Positions 33,586-43,023 of a DNA stretch of 64,000 bases are shown one piece after another. The position numbers were made by a program, and so were the translations under genes. Each line of letters starts with the position of its first letter. Position 1 is the stretch's first letter. The stretch is from Bordetella parapertussis (GTDB lineage Bacteria > Pseudomonadota > Gammaproteobacteria > Burkholderiales > Burkholderiaceae_C): positions 1 to 64,000 of the forward strand of contig CAMCTC010000012.1 in assembly GCA_945878355.1 (NCBI GenBank), in the 5' to 3' direction. The notes beneath the pieces were generated by a model. That model was not told where the DNA came from, ran no database searches, and saw only the letters and a program-made list of their open reading frames with translations.

Positions 33586-35085
33586 TCAAGTCTCGGTCGG
33601 GCCGCTGTGGCCGCCAGACGGTGCGCTCTCGGTCGCGCCAGGGCTGACCTGGTGGACCTCGGCCTGGCTTGGGGCCGGGGCCGGGCCGGTGTTCTGGACC
33701 GGGTTGGGCTGCGCCGCGGGTCTGCCGTCGCGCCGGTTGTCGGGGCGGTTGTTGGGTCGGCCGTCGGGTCGGTTGTTGGGTCGATTTTCGGGTCGGTTGT
33801 CGGGTCGGTTGTCGGGTCGACCATCGCGCATTGGGCCCGGTGCGGGCCTCGCGCCCGGAGGGTTGTCGGGACGTGCATCCTGGCGTGGGCGCTGATCGGC
33901 GCGGGGGCGCTGGTCCTGGCCTGGGTCCCGGCGCGGGCCCTGACCCGGGTCGCGGCGGAAGTCCGGACCGCGTGGTCCGCCGCCATCGCGTCGATCATCG
34001 CGTCGGCCGTCTCGTTGAAAGTCTCGCCGGTCATCGCGCTGGCCGCCCAGTGGCCCGTCACGCCAGGGCGCTGGCCTGGGCCTGTCGTCGATCGGCCGCG
34101 GCGGCGCTTCGGCGGCTTCCAGCCTGGCTTGGGCCAGCAGCGGCGCCAGTGTCTCGGGCTTCATGCCCTTGAGCGCGCAGAAGTTGGCCATCGTCAGCGT
34201 GGTGCGGTCGAAGTCGCGCAGCAGGGCCAGCCTGGCCTGTCTCTCTTGCTGATGCCCAGCCTGGTGGGCCTGCAGCGCCGCTTGCTGGACCCGCAGCTCG
34301 GCTTGCTGGGCGCGCAGCTCGGCCTGTTGCGCCCGCAGTTCGGCTTGCGCTGCCCGCAGCTCGGCCTGCTGCACGTTGTCTGGCGCTTGGTCTTGCGCTG
34401 GCGCATGGTGCTGCCCACGGGCTTGCGAGTGGGTTTGTGCGCGGGCCTGTTGCTCGCGGTCGCGCGTGACTTGGCGTCGGCGCGTCAGCTCCTCGCGGGC
34501 GAGCTGGCGGTGCTCTTCGCTCAATTCACCCGCTGGCTGGCCGTCGAGGTCGAAACGCTCGGTGGACTTGCCCAACGCGATCAGGTAAGCGGTGCTGCCG
34601 GTGTGGCGTCGGAAGAATGCCGACAGCGCAGGCTTGCCGAACACCCCTGGCGCGCGCTGTGCGATGTCGGACTGGATGCGCAGCTTCAAGGGTTTGGGTT
34701 GGCCGCCGAACAGCGCCGGGAAATGCTGCTTGAGCAAATCGGCGCAGGCCGCAGGGCTCATGTCCTTGGGCCCGCGCGCAGGCTTGGCCAATTCGGGCTG
34801 GGGCGCGGTGACGCCGGCCTCGGCGATCTCGGCGATCTCGCCAGCCGGCGCTGCATCGGCCGAGGCTGTGGCGACAGGCTCTGTGGCGGCAGGCTCGGCG
34901 CTGTGCTCGGTGACATGCGCTGATGCGGGCTCGACGACTTGCTCAATGACGTGTTCGGTGACGTGCTCGATGACAGGCAACTGCGGGTGCGGCGCTGCGG
35001 CTGTCGTCTCGGCGCTCAGGTCGGCAGCGGGCAAGTTCAGGCCTGGAGCGGCGGTTGTGTTCGGCGTGACGGGGGTATCTGGCAT
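33586..35085 (-). CDS. ProQ/FinO-domain RNA-binding protein with long disordered tail
   Basis: 499 residues, against about 120-240 for most ProQ-type proteins. Residues 1-105 are Ala/Glu/Pro/Thr-rich, with a V-I/T-E-H repeat. Residues 107-205 are the FinO/ProQ domain (L-L-K-Q-H-F-P-A-L-F, then L-K-L-R-I-Q-S-D-I, then F-F-R-R-H-T-G-S-T-A-Y-L). A seven-residue A-E-L-R-A-Q-Q repeat spans 241-275. The last 170 residues are Arg/Asp/Pro/Gly/Asn-rich with many R-P-D-N units. The domain binds structured RNAs and sRNAs; the tail may promote weak RNA binding or condensation, which is inference. Confidence 0.88.
   Translation of the reverse strand: MPDTPVTPNTTAAPGLNLPAADLSAETTAAAPHPQLPVIEHVTEHVIEQVVEPASAHVTEHSAEPAATEPVATASADAAPAGEIAEIAEAGVTAPQPELAKPARGPKDMSPAACADLLKQHFPALFGGQPKPLKLRIQSDIAQRAPGVFGKPALSAFFRRHTGSTAYLIALGKSTERFDLDGQPAGELSEEHRQLAREELTRRRQVTRDREQQARAQTHSQARGQHHAPAQDQAPDNVQQAELRAAQAELRAQQAELRAQQAELRVQQAALQAHQAGHQQERQARLALLRDFDRTTLTMANFCALKGMKPETLAPLLAQARLEAAEAPPRPIDDRPRPAPWRDGPLGGQRDDRRDFQRDGRRDDRRDGGGPRGPDFRRDPGQGPRRDPGQDQRPRADQRPRQDARPDNPPGARPAPGPMRDGRPDNRPDNRPENRPNNRPDGRPNNRPDNRRDGRPAAQPNPVQNTGPAPAPSQAEVHQVSPGATESAPSGGHSGPTET
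34261..34371 (-). repeat. 21-bp tandem repeat coding A-E-L-R-A-Q-Q in the ProQ-type gene
   Basis: About five 21-base units (minus-strand sense CAGGCCGAGCTGCGGGCGCAG and variants) encode residues 239-275. The product is a heptad-like helix. Copy number could vary between strains by slipped pairing. Confidence 0.75.
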
Positions 35086-35189
35086 GGCGGTCGCCGCAGG
35101 GCGGCTCGACGGATCAAAGACCGCTATTGTCGGTGCAAGCGCCGCAGCTGTGAGCTTTGCGATGGCGCAAAGGGTTTATCCGTAGGCGT

Positions 35190-35208
35190 TTGACTTGCAT
35201 CAGGTCAA
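35190..35208. promoter_or_regulatory. TTGAC-N9-GTCAA dyad upstream of paaI
   Basis: A short perfect inverted repeat with a 9-base spacer, 156 bases before the paaI start. It may be a regulator site or simply contain a -35 box (TTGACT). The remainder of the 278-bp gap holds the second dyad listed next. Confidence 0.3.
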
Positions 35209-35226
35209 TCGAGTCACTTACCATTT

Positions 35227-35240
35227 ACCGACCGGTTGGT
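35227..35240. promoter_or_regulatory. Probable PaaR-type (TetR) operator upstream of paaI
   Basis: ACCGACC and GGTTGGT match as inverted repeats at six of seven positions without a spacer. ACCGACCGGTYGGT is the kind of palindrome bound by TetR regulators of phenylacetate genes in betaproteobacteria, and a TetR gene ends this same cluster. Related half-sites (GACC, CGGT) recur at 35252-35262. Confidence 0.55.
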
Positions 35241-35363
35241 CGAAAGTGTTTCGACCTGTCGGTTTCGGCTCGATTCGTCGCAAAACCCGCGCCAAGTTCG
35301 GCCTGATCCCGACCTGAAGCCCTTCAGCTCAGGCCGCCCCCGTTCTGCAGGAATCCACCGCCC

Positions 35364-35804
35364 ATGGCCGAACCCAGCCCACAGCAGATTGCCGAATTGG
35401 TCCGCGACGCGATGCTCGCCGGCGACCACGCCACCAAGATGCTGGGCATGCGCATCGTCGAGGTAGCGCCGGGCCGGGCGGTGATCGAGATGGTCGTTCG
35501 ACAAGACATGCTCAACGGCCATGCGATCTGCCACGGTGGCTTGATCGCGACGCTGGCCGATTCGACCTTTGCGTTCGCCTGCAATGCCTACAACGAGCTG
35601 AGCGTGGCGTCCGGGTTTTCAATCGACCTGGTCGCGCCTGCGCGCCTGGGTGACCTGCTGACGGCCCGCTGTCACGAGGTGTCCAAGTCCGGCCGCACCG
35701 GGGTCTATGACACCGAGGTGCTCAACCAGCGCGGCGAGCGCGTCGCGGTGTTTCGCGGCCGCTCGTACACCATGCGCGGCAAACCCGTGGTCGTGCTTGG
35801 CTGA
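35364..35804 (+). CDS. paaI: PaaI, hydroxyphenylacetyl-CoA thioesterase
   Basis: 146 residues. The hot-dog motif H-G-G-L-I-A-T-L-A-D-S-T-F-A-F-A-C-N and the preceding N-G-H-A-I-C-H are those of PaaI. It releases CoA from dead-end phenylacetyl-CoA products. It is the first gene of the phenylacetate cluster; paaK starts 51 bases later. Confidence 0.94.
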   Translation: MAEPSPQQIAELVRDAMLAGDHATKMLGMRIVEVAPGRAVIEMVVRQDMLNGHAICHGGLIATLADSTFAFACNAYNELSVASGFSIDLVAPARLGDLLTARCHEVSKSGRTGVYDTEVLNQRGERVAVFRGRSYTMRGKPVVVLG

Positions 35805-35854
35805 TCTGCGCGCTCTGGCAAGTCAACATCCCCCCAATGCTCAGGAGAACTGCG

Positions 35855-37171
35855 ATGCCCCAGCGCCAACCCGCCCCCGGCGAACTTGACGCGATCGAGA
35901 CCGCCAGCCGCGACGAGATCAGCGCTTTGCAACTGCAGCGTTTGCGCCAGACCTTGCAGAACGCCTATGACAAGGTGCCGCATTACCGCCAGGCATTCGA
36001 CGCTGCAGGGGTGGCGCCTGGCGAACTCAAAACGTTGTCAGACCTGGCCAAGTTTCCGTTCACCACCAAGCAGGACTTGCGCAACAACTACCCGTTCGGC
36101 ATGTTCGCGGTGCCGCGCGCGCAGGTCTCGCGCATCCACGCATCGTCGGGCACGACCGGCAAGCCCACGGTGGTCGGCTACACGAAGAACGACATCGACA
36201 CCTGGGCCGACCTGGGCGCGCGCAGCATCCGCGCCGCGGGCGGGCGGCCCGGCGACATGGTGCATGTGGCCTACGGCTACGGCTTGTTCACCGGCGGCCT
36301 TGGCGCGCATTACGGCGCCGAGCGGCTGGGCTGCACGGTGGTGCCGATGGGCGGCGGCCAGACCGAGAAGCAGGTGCAGCTGATTGTTGATTTCAAGCCC
36401 GACATCATCATGGTCACGCCCAGCTACATGCAGGTGATCATCGAGGAGTTCAGGCGCGAAGGGCTGGACCCGACGGCGATGTCGGTGGCGATAGGCATCT
36501 TCGGCGCTGAGCCCTGGACCGAGGCGATGCGGCGCGAGATCGAATCCGCTGCGGCGATCGACGCGGTCGACATCTACGGCCTGTCCGAGGTGATGGGTCC
36601 GGGCGTGGCCTGCGAGTGCATCGAGAGCAAGGACGGCCCGGTGATCTGGGAAGACCATTTCTACCCGGAGATCGTCGACCCCGAGACCGGCGCGGTGCTG
36701 CCCGACGGAAGCGAGGGCGAACTGGTGTTCACCTCGCTGACCAAGGAAGCGCTGCCGATCATCCGCTACCGCACCCGCGACCTGACCCGGCTGCTGGCGC
36801 CGACCTCGCGCGCGTTCAGGCGCATGGGCAAGATCGTCGGCCGCAGCGACGACATGCTGATCATTCGCGGCGTGAATGTTTTCTCGACCCAGATCGAGGA
36901 GATCGTGCTGCAGCATCCGCAGCTCTCAGGCCAGTACCAGTTGGTGGTCGGCCGCGAAGGGCCGCTTGACACGCTGTGCGTTCGCACCGAGCTCAACCAT
37001 GCGGGCAGCCAGGCCTCGCAGTCCGAGGTCGAGCTGATCCAGCACTGGCTGCAGCACCGCATCAAGACCTTGGTTGGCGTGAACACCCGCATCGAGGTGT
37101 TGCGGCCCGACAGCATCGAGCGCACGCTCACCGGCAAAGCCCGCCGCGTCGTCGACCAACGCCTGCGCTGA
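35855..37171 (+). CDS. paaK: PaaK, phenylacetate-CoA ligase
   Basis: 438 residues from the ATG at 35855 with AGGAG before it. The AMP-forming motif is S-S-G-T-T-G-K-P-T, followed by [19 protein letters not shown] and Y-R-T-R-D. It activates phenylacetate to phenylacetyl-CoA, the substrate of the PaaABCE epoxidase encoded next. Confidence 0.96.
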   Translation: MPQRQPAPGELDAIETASRDEISALQLQRLRQTLQNAYDKVPHYRQAFDAAGVAPGELKTLSDLAKFPFTTKQDLRNNYPFGMFAVPRAQVSRIHASSGTTGKPTVVGYTKNDIDTWADLGARSIRAAGGRPGDMVHVAYGYGLFTGGLGAHYGAERLGCTVVPMGGGQTEKQVQLIVDFKPDIIMVTPSYMQVIIEEFRREGLDPTAMSVAIGIFGAEPWTEAMRREIESAAAIDAVDIYGLSEVMGPGVACECIESKDGPVIWEDHFYPEIVDPETGAVLPDGSEGELVFTSLTKEALPIIRYRTRDLTRLLAPTSRAFRRMGKIVGRSDDMLIIRGVNVFSTQIEEIVLQHPQLSGQYQLVVGREGPLDTLCVRTELNHAGSQASQSEVELIQHWLQHRIKTLVGVNTRIEVLRPDSIERTLTGKARRVVDQRLR

Positions 37172-37200
37172 GCGCGGTTTTCATCGGGAAAAAATTCAAC

Positions 37201-38208
37201 ATGTACACCCAAGCGCTGGACACCCAGGGCGCCGCCGATGCCGCGCCCAAGACCCTCAGGTCCACCGATGAGATGGCGCTGCAGCAGCGCTTTGACGAGC
37301 GCATCGACGCTGGCGACTTCATCGAGGCCAAGGATTGGATGCCCGAGAACTACCGCAAGACGCTGACGCGGCAGATCAGCCAGCATGCGCACTCCGAGAT
37401 CGTTGGCATGCTGCCCGAGGGCAACTGGATCGGCCGCGCGCCCACGCTCAAGCGCAAGTGCATCTTGCTGGCCAAGGTGCAGGACGAAGGTGGCCACGGT
37501 TTGTATTTGTACGCGGCAGCCGAGACGCTGGGCCAGAGCCGCGACCAGTTGATCGACGCGCTGCACAGTGGCCGCGCCAAGTACAGCTCGATCTTCAACT
37601 ACCCGACGCTGAGCTGGGCCGACATCGGCGTGATCGGCTGGCTGGTGGACGGTGCGGCGATCATGAACCAGGTGCCGATCTGCCGCTGCTCGTTTGCGCC
37701 CTATGCCCGCGCGATGGTGCGCATCTGCCGCGAGGAGAGCTTCCACCAACGCCAAGGCTATGACGCCTTGCTGACGATGATGACGCGCGGCACCGAGGCA
37801 CAGCAAGCGATGGTGCAGGACGCGGTCAACCGCTGGTGGTGGCCATCGATACAGATGTTCGGTCCGCCCGACGACCAGAGCCCGAACTCGGCGCAGAGCA
37901 TGCGCTGGGGCATCAAGCGCATCAGCAACGACGAGCTGCGGGCCAAGTTCATCGATGCCACGGTCGACCAGGCCAAGCTGCTGGGCGTGACGCTGCCCGA
38001 CCCCGAACTGAAGTGGAACGAGGCCCGAGGCCACCACGACCATGGTGCGATCGACTGGTCGGAGTTCTGGCGTGTGGTCGGTGGCGATGGCCCTTGCAAC
38101 CGCGAACGCCTGGCTGCCCGCGTCAAGGCATGGGACGACGGTGCCTGGGTTCGCGAGGCAGCGCTGGCCCATGCCCGCAAGCAATCGACCCAGGCCCAGG
38201 CCGCTTGA
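37201..38208 (+). CDS. paaA: PaaA, catalytic subunit of phenylacetyl-CoA 1,2-epoxidase
   Basis: 335 residues. The diiron ligands lie in K-V-Q-D-E-G-G-H-G and [10 protein letters not shown], as in PaaA; H-G-L-Y-L-Y follows the first. The enzyme puts an oxygen atom into the aromatic ring of phenylacetyl-CoA. The gene starts 29 bases after paaK and is followed by paaB after 19. Confidence 0.97.
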   Translation: MYTQALDTQGAADAAPKTLRSTDEMALQQRFDERIDAGDFIEAKDWMPENYRKTLTRQISQHAHSEIVGMLPEGNWIGRAPTLKRKCILLAKVQDEGGHGLYLYAAAETLGQSRDQLIDALHSGRAKYSSIFNYPTLSWADIGVIGWLVDGAAIMNQVPICRCSFAPYARAMVRICREESFHQRQGYDALLTMMTRGTEAQQAMVQDAVNRWWWPSIQMFGPPDDQSPNSAQSMRWGIKRISNDELRAKFIDATVDQAKLLGVTLPDPELKWNEARGHHDHGAIDWSEFWRVVGGDGPCNRERLAARVKAWDDGAWVREAALAHARKQSTQAQAA

Positions 38209-38227
38209 CAAGCTCTGGAGCTAAGAG

Positions 38228-38554
38228 ATGAGTGACCACAAAACGAACGACCCCAGCGCCGACGCCAGCGCCAACCACGAATGGCCGCTGTGGGAGGTCT
38301 TTGTTCGCACCAAGGCTGGGTTAGACCACAAGCACTGCGGCAGCTTGCACGCGGCCGACCCCAAGCTCGCGATACAGCTGGCGCGCGACGTCTACACCCG
38401 GCGCCAGGAGGGCTGCAGCGTCTGGGTCGTGCGGTCTGACCAGATCGTCGCCAGCGACCCGGCTGACAAGGCCATGTACTTCGACCCGGCCGAAGACAAG
38501 GTCTACCGCCACCCGACTTTCTACAAGCTCCCGCCCGAAGTCGACCACATGTGA
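38228..38554 (+). CDS. paaB: PaaB, epoxidase subunit
   Basis: 108 residues, slightly longer than in E. coli because of a short polar N-terminus. The conserved W-P-L-W-E-V-F-V-R and H-C-G-S-L-H-A-A-D are present. PaaB bridges the catalytic subunits in the epoxidase complex. paaC follows after 56 bases. Confidence 0.95.
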   Translation: MSDHKTNDPSADASANHEWPLWEVFVRTKAGLDHKHCGSLHAADPKLAIQLARDVYTRRQEGCSVWVVRSDQIVASDPADKAMYFDPAEDKVYRHPTFYKLPPEVDHM

Positions 38555-38610
38555 AAAGGTGAGTGGCTTCCTGCTGCGCGACGGCATCCATCTCACCTTT
38601 TTGGGTCTTT

Positions 38611-39378
38611 ATGACTGCATCGATTCAAATCCATCACGACGCCGCGACGCAATACCTGCTGCGCCTGGGCGACACCTGCTTGATCCTGGGCCAGCGCCTG
38701 GGCGAGTGGTGTGGCCACGCGCCGGTGCTCGAAGAAGACATCGCGCTGGCCAACATCGCGCTCGATCTGGTCGGCCAGGCTCGCGCGCTGCTGACACACG
38801 CCGGCAGCAGCGGCGGTTTCGACGAGGACCAGCTTGCTTTTCTGCGCGAAGAGCGCGATTACCTAAACCCGACGCTGGTCGAGCTGCCGCGCGGCGACTT
38901 CGCTTTCACGGTGCTGCGCAATCTGATGGTCTCGACCTGGCTCAAACTGATCTGGGCTGCGCTGGCTGACTCCAGCGACGCCGAGCTTGCGGCCATCGCC
39001 GGCAAGGCGATCAAGGAAGCGCGCTACCACCAGCAGCATTCGGCCGACTGGCTGGTTCGGCTGGGTGATGGCACGGTTGAATCGAAGAAACGCTGCGAAT
39101 CGGCGTTGTCAGCGCTGTGGCGCTACGCGGCCGAGCTGTTCGACGACGACGCGGTGGACAAGGCTGCGCACGCGACCGGTCTGGGACCGGCCTGGTCGTC
39201 GCTGCAAGCGCCATGGCGCGCCGAGATGGACGAAGTGCTGGCCGAGGCGACCTTGGCCGCGCCCCAGGACCAGGCGTTCCGCAGCACCGGCAAGCGCGGT
39301 GTTCACAGCGAGCACATGGGCCGCCTGCTGGCAGAGATGCAGCATCTGCAGCGCAGCTTTCCGGGCGGCGCGTGGTGA
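38611..39378 (+). CDS. paaC: PaaC, structural epoxidase subunit
   Basis: 255 residues from the ATG at 38611; an upstream start at 38563 would add an unlikely hydrophobic leader. The degenerate ferritin-like fold contains R-L-G-D-T-C-L-I-L-G-Q-R-L and E-D-I-A-L-A-N-I-A-L-D-L-V-G-Q-A. PaaC pairs with PaaA but has lost most metal ligands in the family. Its stop overlaps the paaD GTG start. Confidence 0.95.
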   Translation: MTASIQIHHDAATQYLLRLGDTCLILGQRLGEWCGHAPVLEEDIALANIALDLVGQARALLTHAGSSGGFDEDQLAFLREERDYLNPTLVELPRGDFAFTVLRNLMVSTWLKLIWAALADSSDAELAAIAGKAIKEARYHQQHSADWLVRLGDGTVESKKRCESALSALWRYAAELFDDDAVDKAAHATGLGPAWSSLQAPWRAEMDEVLAEATLAAPQDQAFRSTGKRGVHSEHMGRLLAEMQHLQRSFPGGAW

Positions 39379-39899
39379 CAGGCGCTGCGCTGGCCGACCC
39401 GACCCGGGCCGAGCGCGCCTGGGCTGTGTTGGGGACCGTGCTCGACCCCGAGGTGCCCGCGCTGTCGGTGCGCGACTTGGGCATCGTTCGCGACGTCATC
39501 GAGCACGACGATGGTCTGGAGATCGTGCTGACCCCCACTTACTCGGGTTGCCCGGCCACTGAGGTGATCGCGCAGGACTGCCGGGATGCGATCGCCGCCG
39601 CCGGCCTGGGGGCGTCCCGGGTCACGCTGCGCCGCGCGCCGGCCTGGACGACAGACTGGATCAGCGACGAGGGCCGGCGCAAGCTTCGTGACTACGGCAT
39701 TGCCCCGCCCGGCCCGGTGGAGCCCGGCGCTGGCGTGGCGATGCGCATCGTTCGCCGCCGTGCCGCGCCAGCGCTGGCCTGCCCGCGCTGCGGCAGCGTG
39801 CAGACCGAGCAGCTGTCGGCTTTCGGCTCGACTGCCTGCAAGTCGCTCTACCGCTGCACCGATTGCCGCGAACCCTTCGAACACTTCAAACCGATATGA
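39375..39899 (+). CDS. paaD: PaaD, iron-sulfur maturation factor for the epoxidase
   Basis: 174 residues from a GTG overlapping the paaC stop. A DUF59/MIP18 domain has D-P-E-V-P and T-Y-S-G-C-P-A, and a C-terminal zinc-ribbon-like part has C-P-R-C and C-T-D-C. It is thought to help insert the cluster into PaaE. It overlaps paaE in an ATGA. Confidence 0.95.
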   Translation: MTGAALADPTRAERAWAVLGTVLDPEVPALSVRDLGIVRDVIEHDDGLEIVLTPTYSGCPATEVIAQDCRDAIAAAGLGASRVTLRRAPAWTTDWISDEGRRKLRDYGIAPPGPVEPGAGVAMRIVRRRAAPALACPRCGSVQTEQLSAFGSTACKSLYRCTDCREPFEHFKPI

Positions 39900-40996
39900 G
39901 CACTCCGCTGTTCCACCCGCTGCGCGTTCGCGCCGTCGAGCCTGACACGGCCGAGGCGGTGATCGTCTCGTTCGAGGTGCCGACCGAACTGCGCGCGACC
40001 TTCGGTTTCATCCAGGGCCAGTACCTGACGCTGCGCCAGCAGATCGACGGCCAGGACTTGCGACGCTCGTACTCGATCTGCGCTGGCGTCGACGACGGCG
40101 AGCTTCGCGTGGGTGTGCGCAAGGTGCGCGGCGGGATGTTCTCGAACTGGATCAACGAGCAGTTGCGGGCCGGTGACACGGTCAGCGTGATGGCACCGCA
40201 AGGACGCTTTCATGTCCCGTTAGATCCAGCAGCGCACCGCCACCATGTCGGCTTTGCCGGCGGCAGCGGCATCACGCCCATCCTGTCGATCATGAAGACA
40301 GTGCTCGCGCGCGAGCCGCACAGCCGTTTCACGCTGGTCTATGGCAACCGCTCGCTCAAGTCCACGATGTTCAAGGAGGAGATCGAGGACTTGAAGAACC
40401 GCTACATGACGCGGCTGGTGCTGCTGCATGTGTTCTCGGACGAGCAGACCGACTCACCGCTCAACATGGGGTTGATGAACCGCGACAAGATTGCCGAACT
40501 GCTGGCGGGCGTGCTGCCGGCCGGGAGCATCGCGCAGGCTTACCTCTGTGGGCCGTTCCAGATGAACGACGAGGTCGAGGCCGCGCTGCTCGCAGCGGGC
40601 CTGCCCGGGGACCGCATCCACATCGAGCGCTTCGGTGTTGTCGCACCGGTCGGATCGACCAGCGCGGCAGCGGTCGGTGCGGCGGTCCACGAAGCCAGGC
40701 CGGGCGACGCCGAGCAGGCCCGCATCGTGATCATCCGCGACGGCTTGCGGCGTGAGATCGATTTTCAGCGCGACCAGCCCAGCATCCTCGACGCTGCGGC
40801 TGCTGCCGGGCTGGAACTGCCTTTCTCCTGCACCTCGGGCGTGTGTGGCACCTGCCGCGCCAAGGTGGTCGAGGGCGATGTGCGGATGGACCGCAACTTC
40901 GCGCTCGACAAGGCCGACGTCGCGGCAGGCTTTGTGCTGGCCTGCCAGGCGCACCCGATCACGCCGTACCTTGTGCTGTCGTTCGACGAACGTTGA
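39896..40996 (+). CDS. paaE: PaaE, reductase of the epoxidase
   Basis: 366 residues. The FAD domain has R-R-S-Y-S-I-C, the NAD(P) domain G-G-S-G-I-T-P-I-L-S and C-G-P, and the C-terminal plant-type [2Fe-2S] domain has C-x4-C-x2-C in S-C-T-S-G-V-C-G-T-C followed by L-A-C-Q. Electrons run from NADPH through FAD and the cluster to PaaA. Confidence 0.96.
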   Translation: MSTPLFHPLRVRAVEPDTAEAVIVSFEVPTELRATFGFIQGQYLTLRQQIDGQDLRRSYSICAGVDDGELRVGVRKVRGGMFSNWINEQLRAGDTVSVMAPQGRFHVPLDPAAHRHHVGFAGGSGITPILSIMKTVLAREPHSRFTLVYGNRSLKSTMFKEEIEDLKNRYMTRLVLLHVFSDEQTDSPLNMGLMNRDKIAELLAGVLPAGSIAQAYLCGPFQMNDEVEAALLAAGLPGDRIHIERFGVVAPVGSTSAAAVGAAVHEARPGDAEQARIVIIRDGLRREIDFQRDQPSILDAAAAAGLELPFSCTSGVCGTCRAKVVEGDVRMDRNFALDKADVAAGFVLACQAHPITPYLVLSFDER

Positions 40997-41006
40997 GCGG
41001 GCACCT

Positions 41007-41669
41007 ATGGCACGCGGCCGCGCAGCAGGATACGAAGATCAGCGCGAGCTGATCCTGGCGCGCGCTGCGGCGCTGTTTGCGCAGCGCGGCTACCCCGCGA
41101 CCTCGATGAATGAGGTGGCGCAAGCCTGTGGCCTGTCCAAGGCCACGCTCTACCACTACTACCGCGACAAGTACGCGCTGCTGGTCAGCATCGCCGAGGG
41201 TCATGTGCGCAAGCTCGACATGCTGGTGGCCGAGGTGCTGGCGCAGGACCTGGCGCCCGAGCTGCGGCTGCGCGCGCTGATCCGACGCATCGTCGCCGAG
41301 TACGCTGGTGCCCAGCATGCGCACCGGGTGCTGACCGAGGACGTTAGGTTTCTAGCGCCCGCCGACCGAGAGCGCGTGCTAGGCCACGAGCGTGCGGTGG
41401 TCGCCGGTTTTGCGCAAGCGGTGGCTGGTCTGCGGCCCGAGCTGGCTGCGGCGGCGCTGGCCAAGCCGATGACGATGCTGCTGTTTGGCATGCTGAACTG
41501 GATGTTCACCTGGATGCAGCCCGACGGCGCGCTAGACCACGACACGCTGGCGCCGATGGTGGCCGATCTGTTCCTGGGGGGCCTGCAGGCCGTCCAGCCT
41601 CCGAATGCTGGCGGCCTGCTCGTCGTCCAACCTCCGAATGCTGGCGGCCTGCAGGCGCGCCAACCCTGA
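41007..41669 (+). CDS. TetR-family regulator, probably PaaR
   Basis: 220 residues. The helix-turn-helix is A-T-S-M-N-E-V-A-Q-A-C-G-L-S-K-A-T-L-Y-H. The gene lies 11 bases after paaE in the same direction, the usual place of paaR in Burkholderiales. It likely represses the paa genes until phenylacetyl-CoA accumulates; the dyad at 35227 is a candidate target. The last 30 residues come from a 33-bp tandem repeat and are unlike a normal TetR tail. Confidence 0.86.
   Translation: MARGRAAGYEDQRELILARAAALFAQRGYPATSMNEVAQACGLSKATLYHYYRDKYALLVSIAEGHVRKLDMLVAEVLAQDLAPELRLRALIRRIVAEYAGAQHAHRVLTEDVRFLAPADRERVLGHERAVVAGFAQAVAGLRPELAAAALAKPMTMLLFGMLNWMFTWMQPDGALDHDTLAPMVADLFLGGLQAVQPPNAGGLLVVQPPNAGGLQARQP
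41580..41665 (+). repeat. 33-bp tandem repeat at the 3' end of the TetR gene
   Basis: Units at 41580-41612 and 41613-41645 share GGCCTG...GTCCA(A/G)CCTCCGAATGCTGGC, and a third partial unit ends near 41665. They encode G-G-L-Q-A-V-Q-P-P-N-A repeats at the C-terminus. Confidence 0.8.
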
Positions 41670-41717
41670 CCTGAGAGCCCTCGACATGACACAGACCATG
41701 CAGAGAAAGCGCTGACC

Positions 41718-42965
41718 GTGAGCCACCGCACCCCCTTGCCGCCGGACCTGACGGGCTTTGACCTGCGCGCCTTGCCGCCGTCGTTCCATCACAACCCCTA
41801 CCGTTGGTACGCCGCGCTGCGCGAGCAAAGCCCGGTGCGCAGCATGCCCGACGGCAGCGTATTGCTGACCCGCTACCGCGACTGTGAAGCGGTGTACCGC
41901 GACCCGCGGCTGTTCAGCTCGGACAAGCGTGCCGAGTTCGGCCCGAAGTACGGCGTCGGCAGCCCGCTGTTTGAGCACCACACCAGCAGCCTGGTGTTCA
42001 ACGACCCGCCGCTGCACAGCCGCGTTCGGCGGCTGATCGCCGGTGCACTGACGGCGCGTGCCACCGATGCGCTAGAGGCCGGTGTGACTCAATGGATAGA
42101 CCATTTGCTGGACCGCATGGCCGGCAAGGCCGCGCGGGGCGAGCCGGTCGACCTGATCGCAGACTTTGCGTCGGCGATTCCGGTCGAGGTGATCGGCAAG
42201 CTGCTGGGTGTGCCCCAGGGCGAGCGCGGCCCGCTGCGCGACTGGTCGCTGGCGATCCTGGGCGCGCTCGAGCCCAGCCTGGACGCGGCGCAATTGGCGC
42301 TGGGCCACCAGGCGGTGACCGATTTCTCGGCCTACCTGCGCGAACTGGTGGCGCAGCGCCGTGAGCAGCCCGGCGACCCGGCGCGCGACGTGCTCACCCG
42401 GTTGATCCAGGGCGAGAGCGGCGCCCAAGACCAGCGCCTGACCGAGTCTGAGCTGGTGCAGAACTGCATCTTCATCCTCAACGCCGGCCACGAGACCACG
42501 ACCAACCTGATCGGCAACGGGCTGATGTCGCTGCTGGACTGGCCGGACCAGAAGCAGTTGCTCGTCGAGCAGCCCGAGTTGATCGACGGCGCGGTCGAGG
42601 AGTTTTTGCGTTTTGAGAGCTCCAACCAACTCGGCAACCGGATCAGCACCGCCGAGGCCGTGGTCGGTGGGCTGACGCTGGCCGCCGGCACCCGCATCAC
42701 GCTGTGCATAGGCGCTGCCAACCGCGACCCGGCGGTGGTGGCCTACCCGGACCGGCTCGACATCCGCCGCAGCCCGAATCGCCACCTGGCTTTCGGCTAT
42801 GGCCCGCACCAATGCGTGGGCATGGGCCTGGCGCGGCTTGAGGGCAGGGTGGCGATCGGACGCTTTCTGCAGCGCTTCCCAAACTACGCGCTGGCCGGCC
42901 CGGCAGTGCGCGGCGGGCGCGTGAGGTTCCGGGGTTACCTGAGCCTTGGTTTGCGGGGGCTTTGA
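41718..42965 (+). CDS. Cytochrome P450
   Basis: 415 residues from a GTG. The oxygen-binding I helix has A-G-H-E-T-T, the K helix E-E-F-L-R-F, and the heme loop F-G-Y-G-P-H-Q-C-V-G-M-G with Cys366. It is a soluble bacterial class I P450 that would need a ferredoxin partner; none is encoded nearby. It is close behind the paa genes and its TetR gene, but a role in phenylacetate breakdown is not shown. Confidence 0.95.
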   Translation: MSHRTPLPPDLTGFDLRALPPSFHHNPYRWYAALREQSPVRSMPDGSVLLTRYRDCEAVYRDPRLFSSDKRAEFGPKYGVGSPLFEHHTSSLVFNDPPLHSRVRRLIAGALTARATDALEAGVTQWIDHLLDRMAGKAARGEPVDLIADFASAIPVEVIGKLLGVPQGERGPLRDWSLAILGALEPSLDAAQLALGHQAVTDFSAYLRELVAQRREQPGDPARDVLTRLIQGESGAQDQRLTESELVQNCIFILNAGHETTTNLIGNGLMSLLDWPDQKQLLVEQPELIDGAVEEFLRFESSNQLGNRISTAEAVVGGLTLAAGTRITLCIGAANRDPAVVAYPDRLDIRRSPNRHLAFGYGPHQCVGMGLARLEGRVAIGRFLQRFPNYALAGPAVRGGRVRFRGYLSLGLRGL

Positions 42966-43023
42966 GGTTTTTCCGTTGAGCTTGAGCTTGAAACCACAGC
43001 CATGTCCTGCTATTCTAGTCAGC

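Noticed and set aside
33720..33840. Possible CRISPR-like array from repeated TCGGG(T)CGGTTG units
   Set aside because: These are coding repeats for R-P-D-N units in the ProQ-type tail, too short and without spacers.
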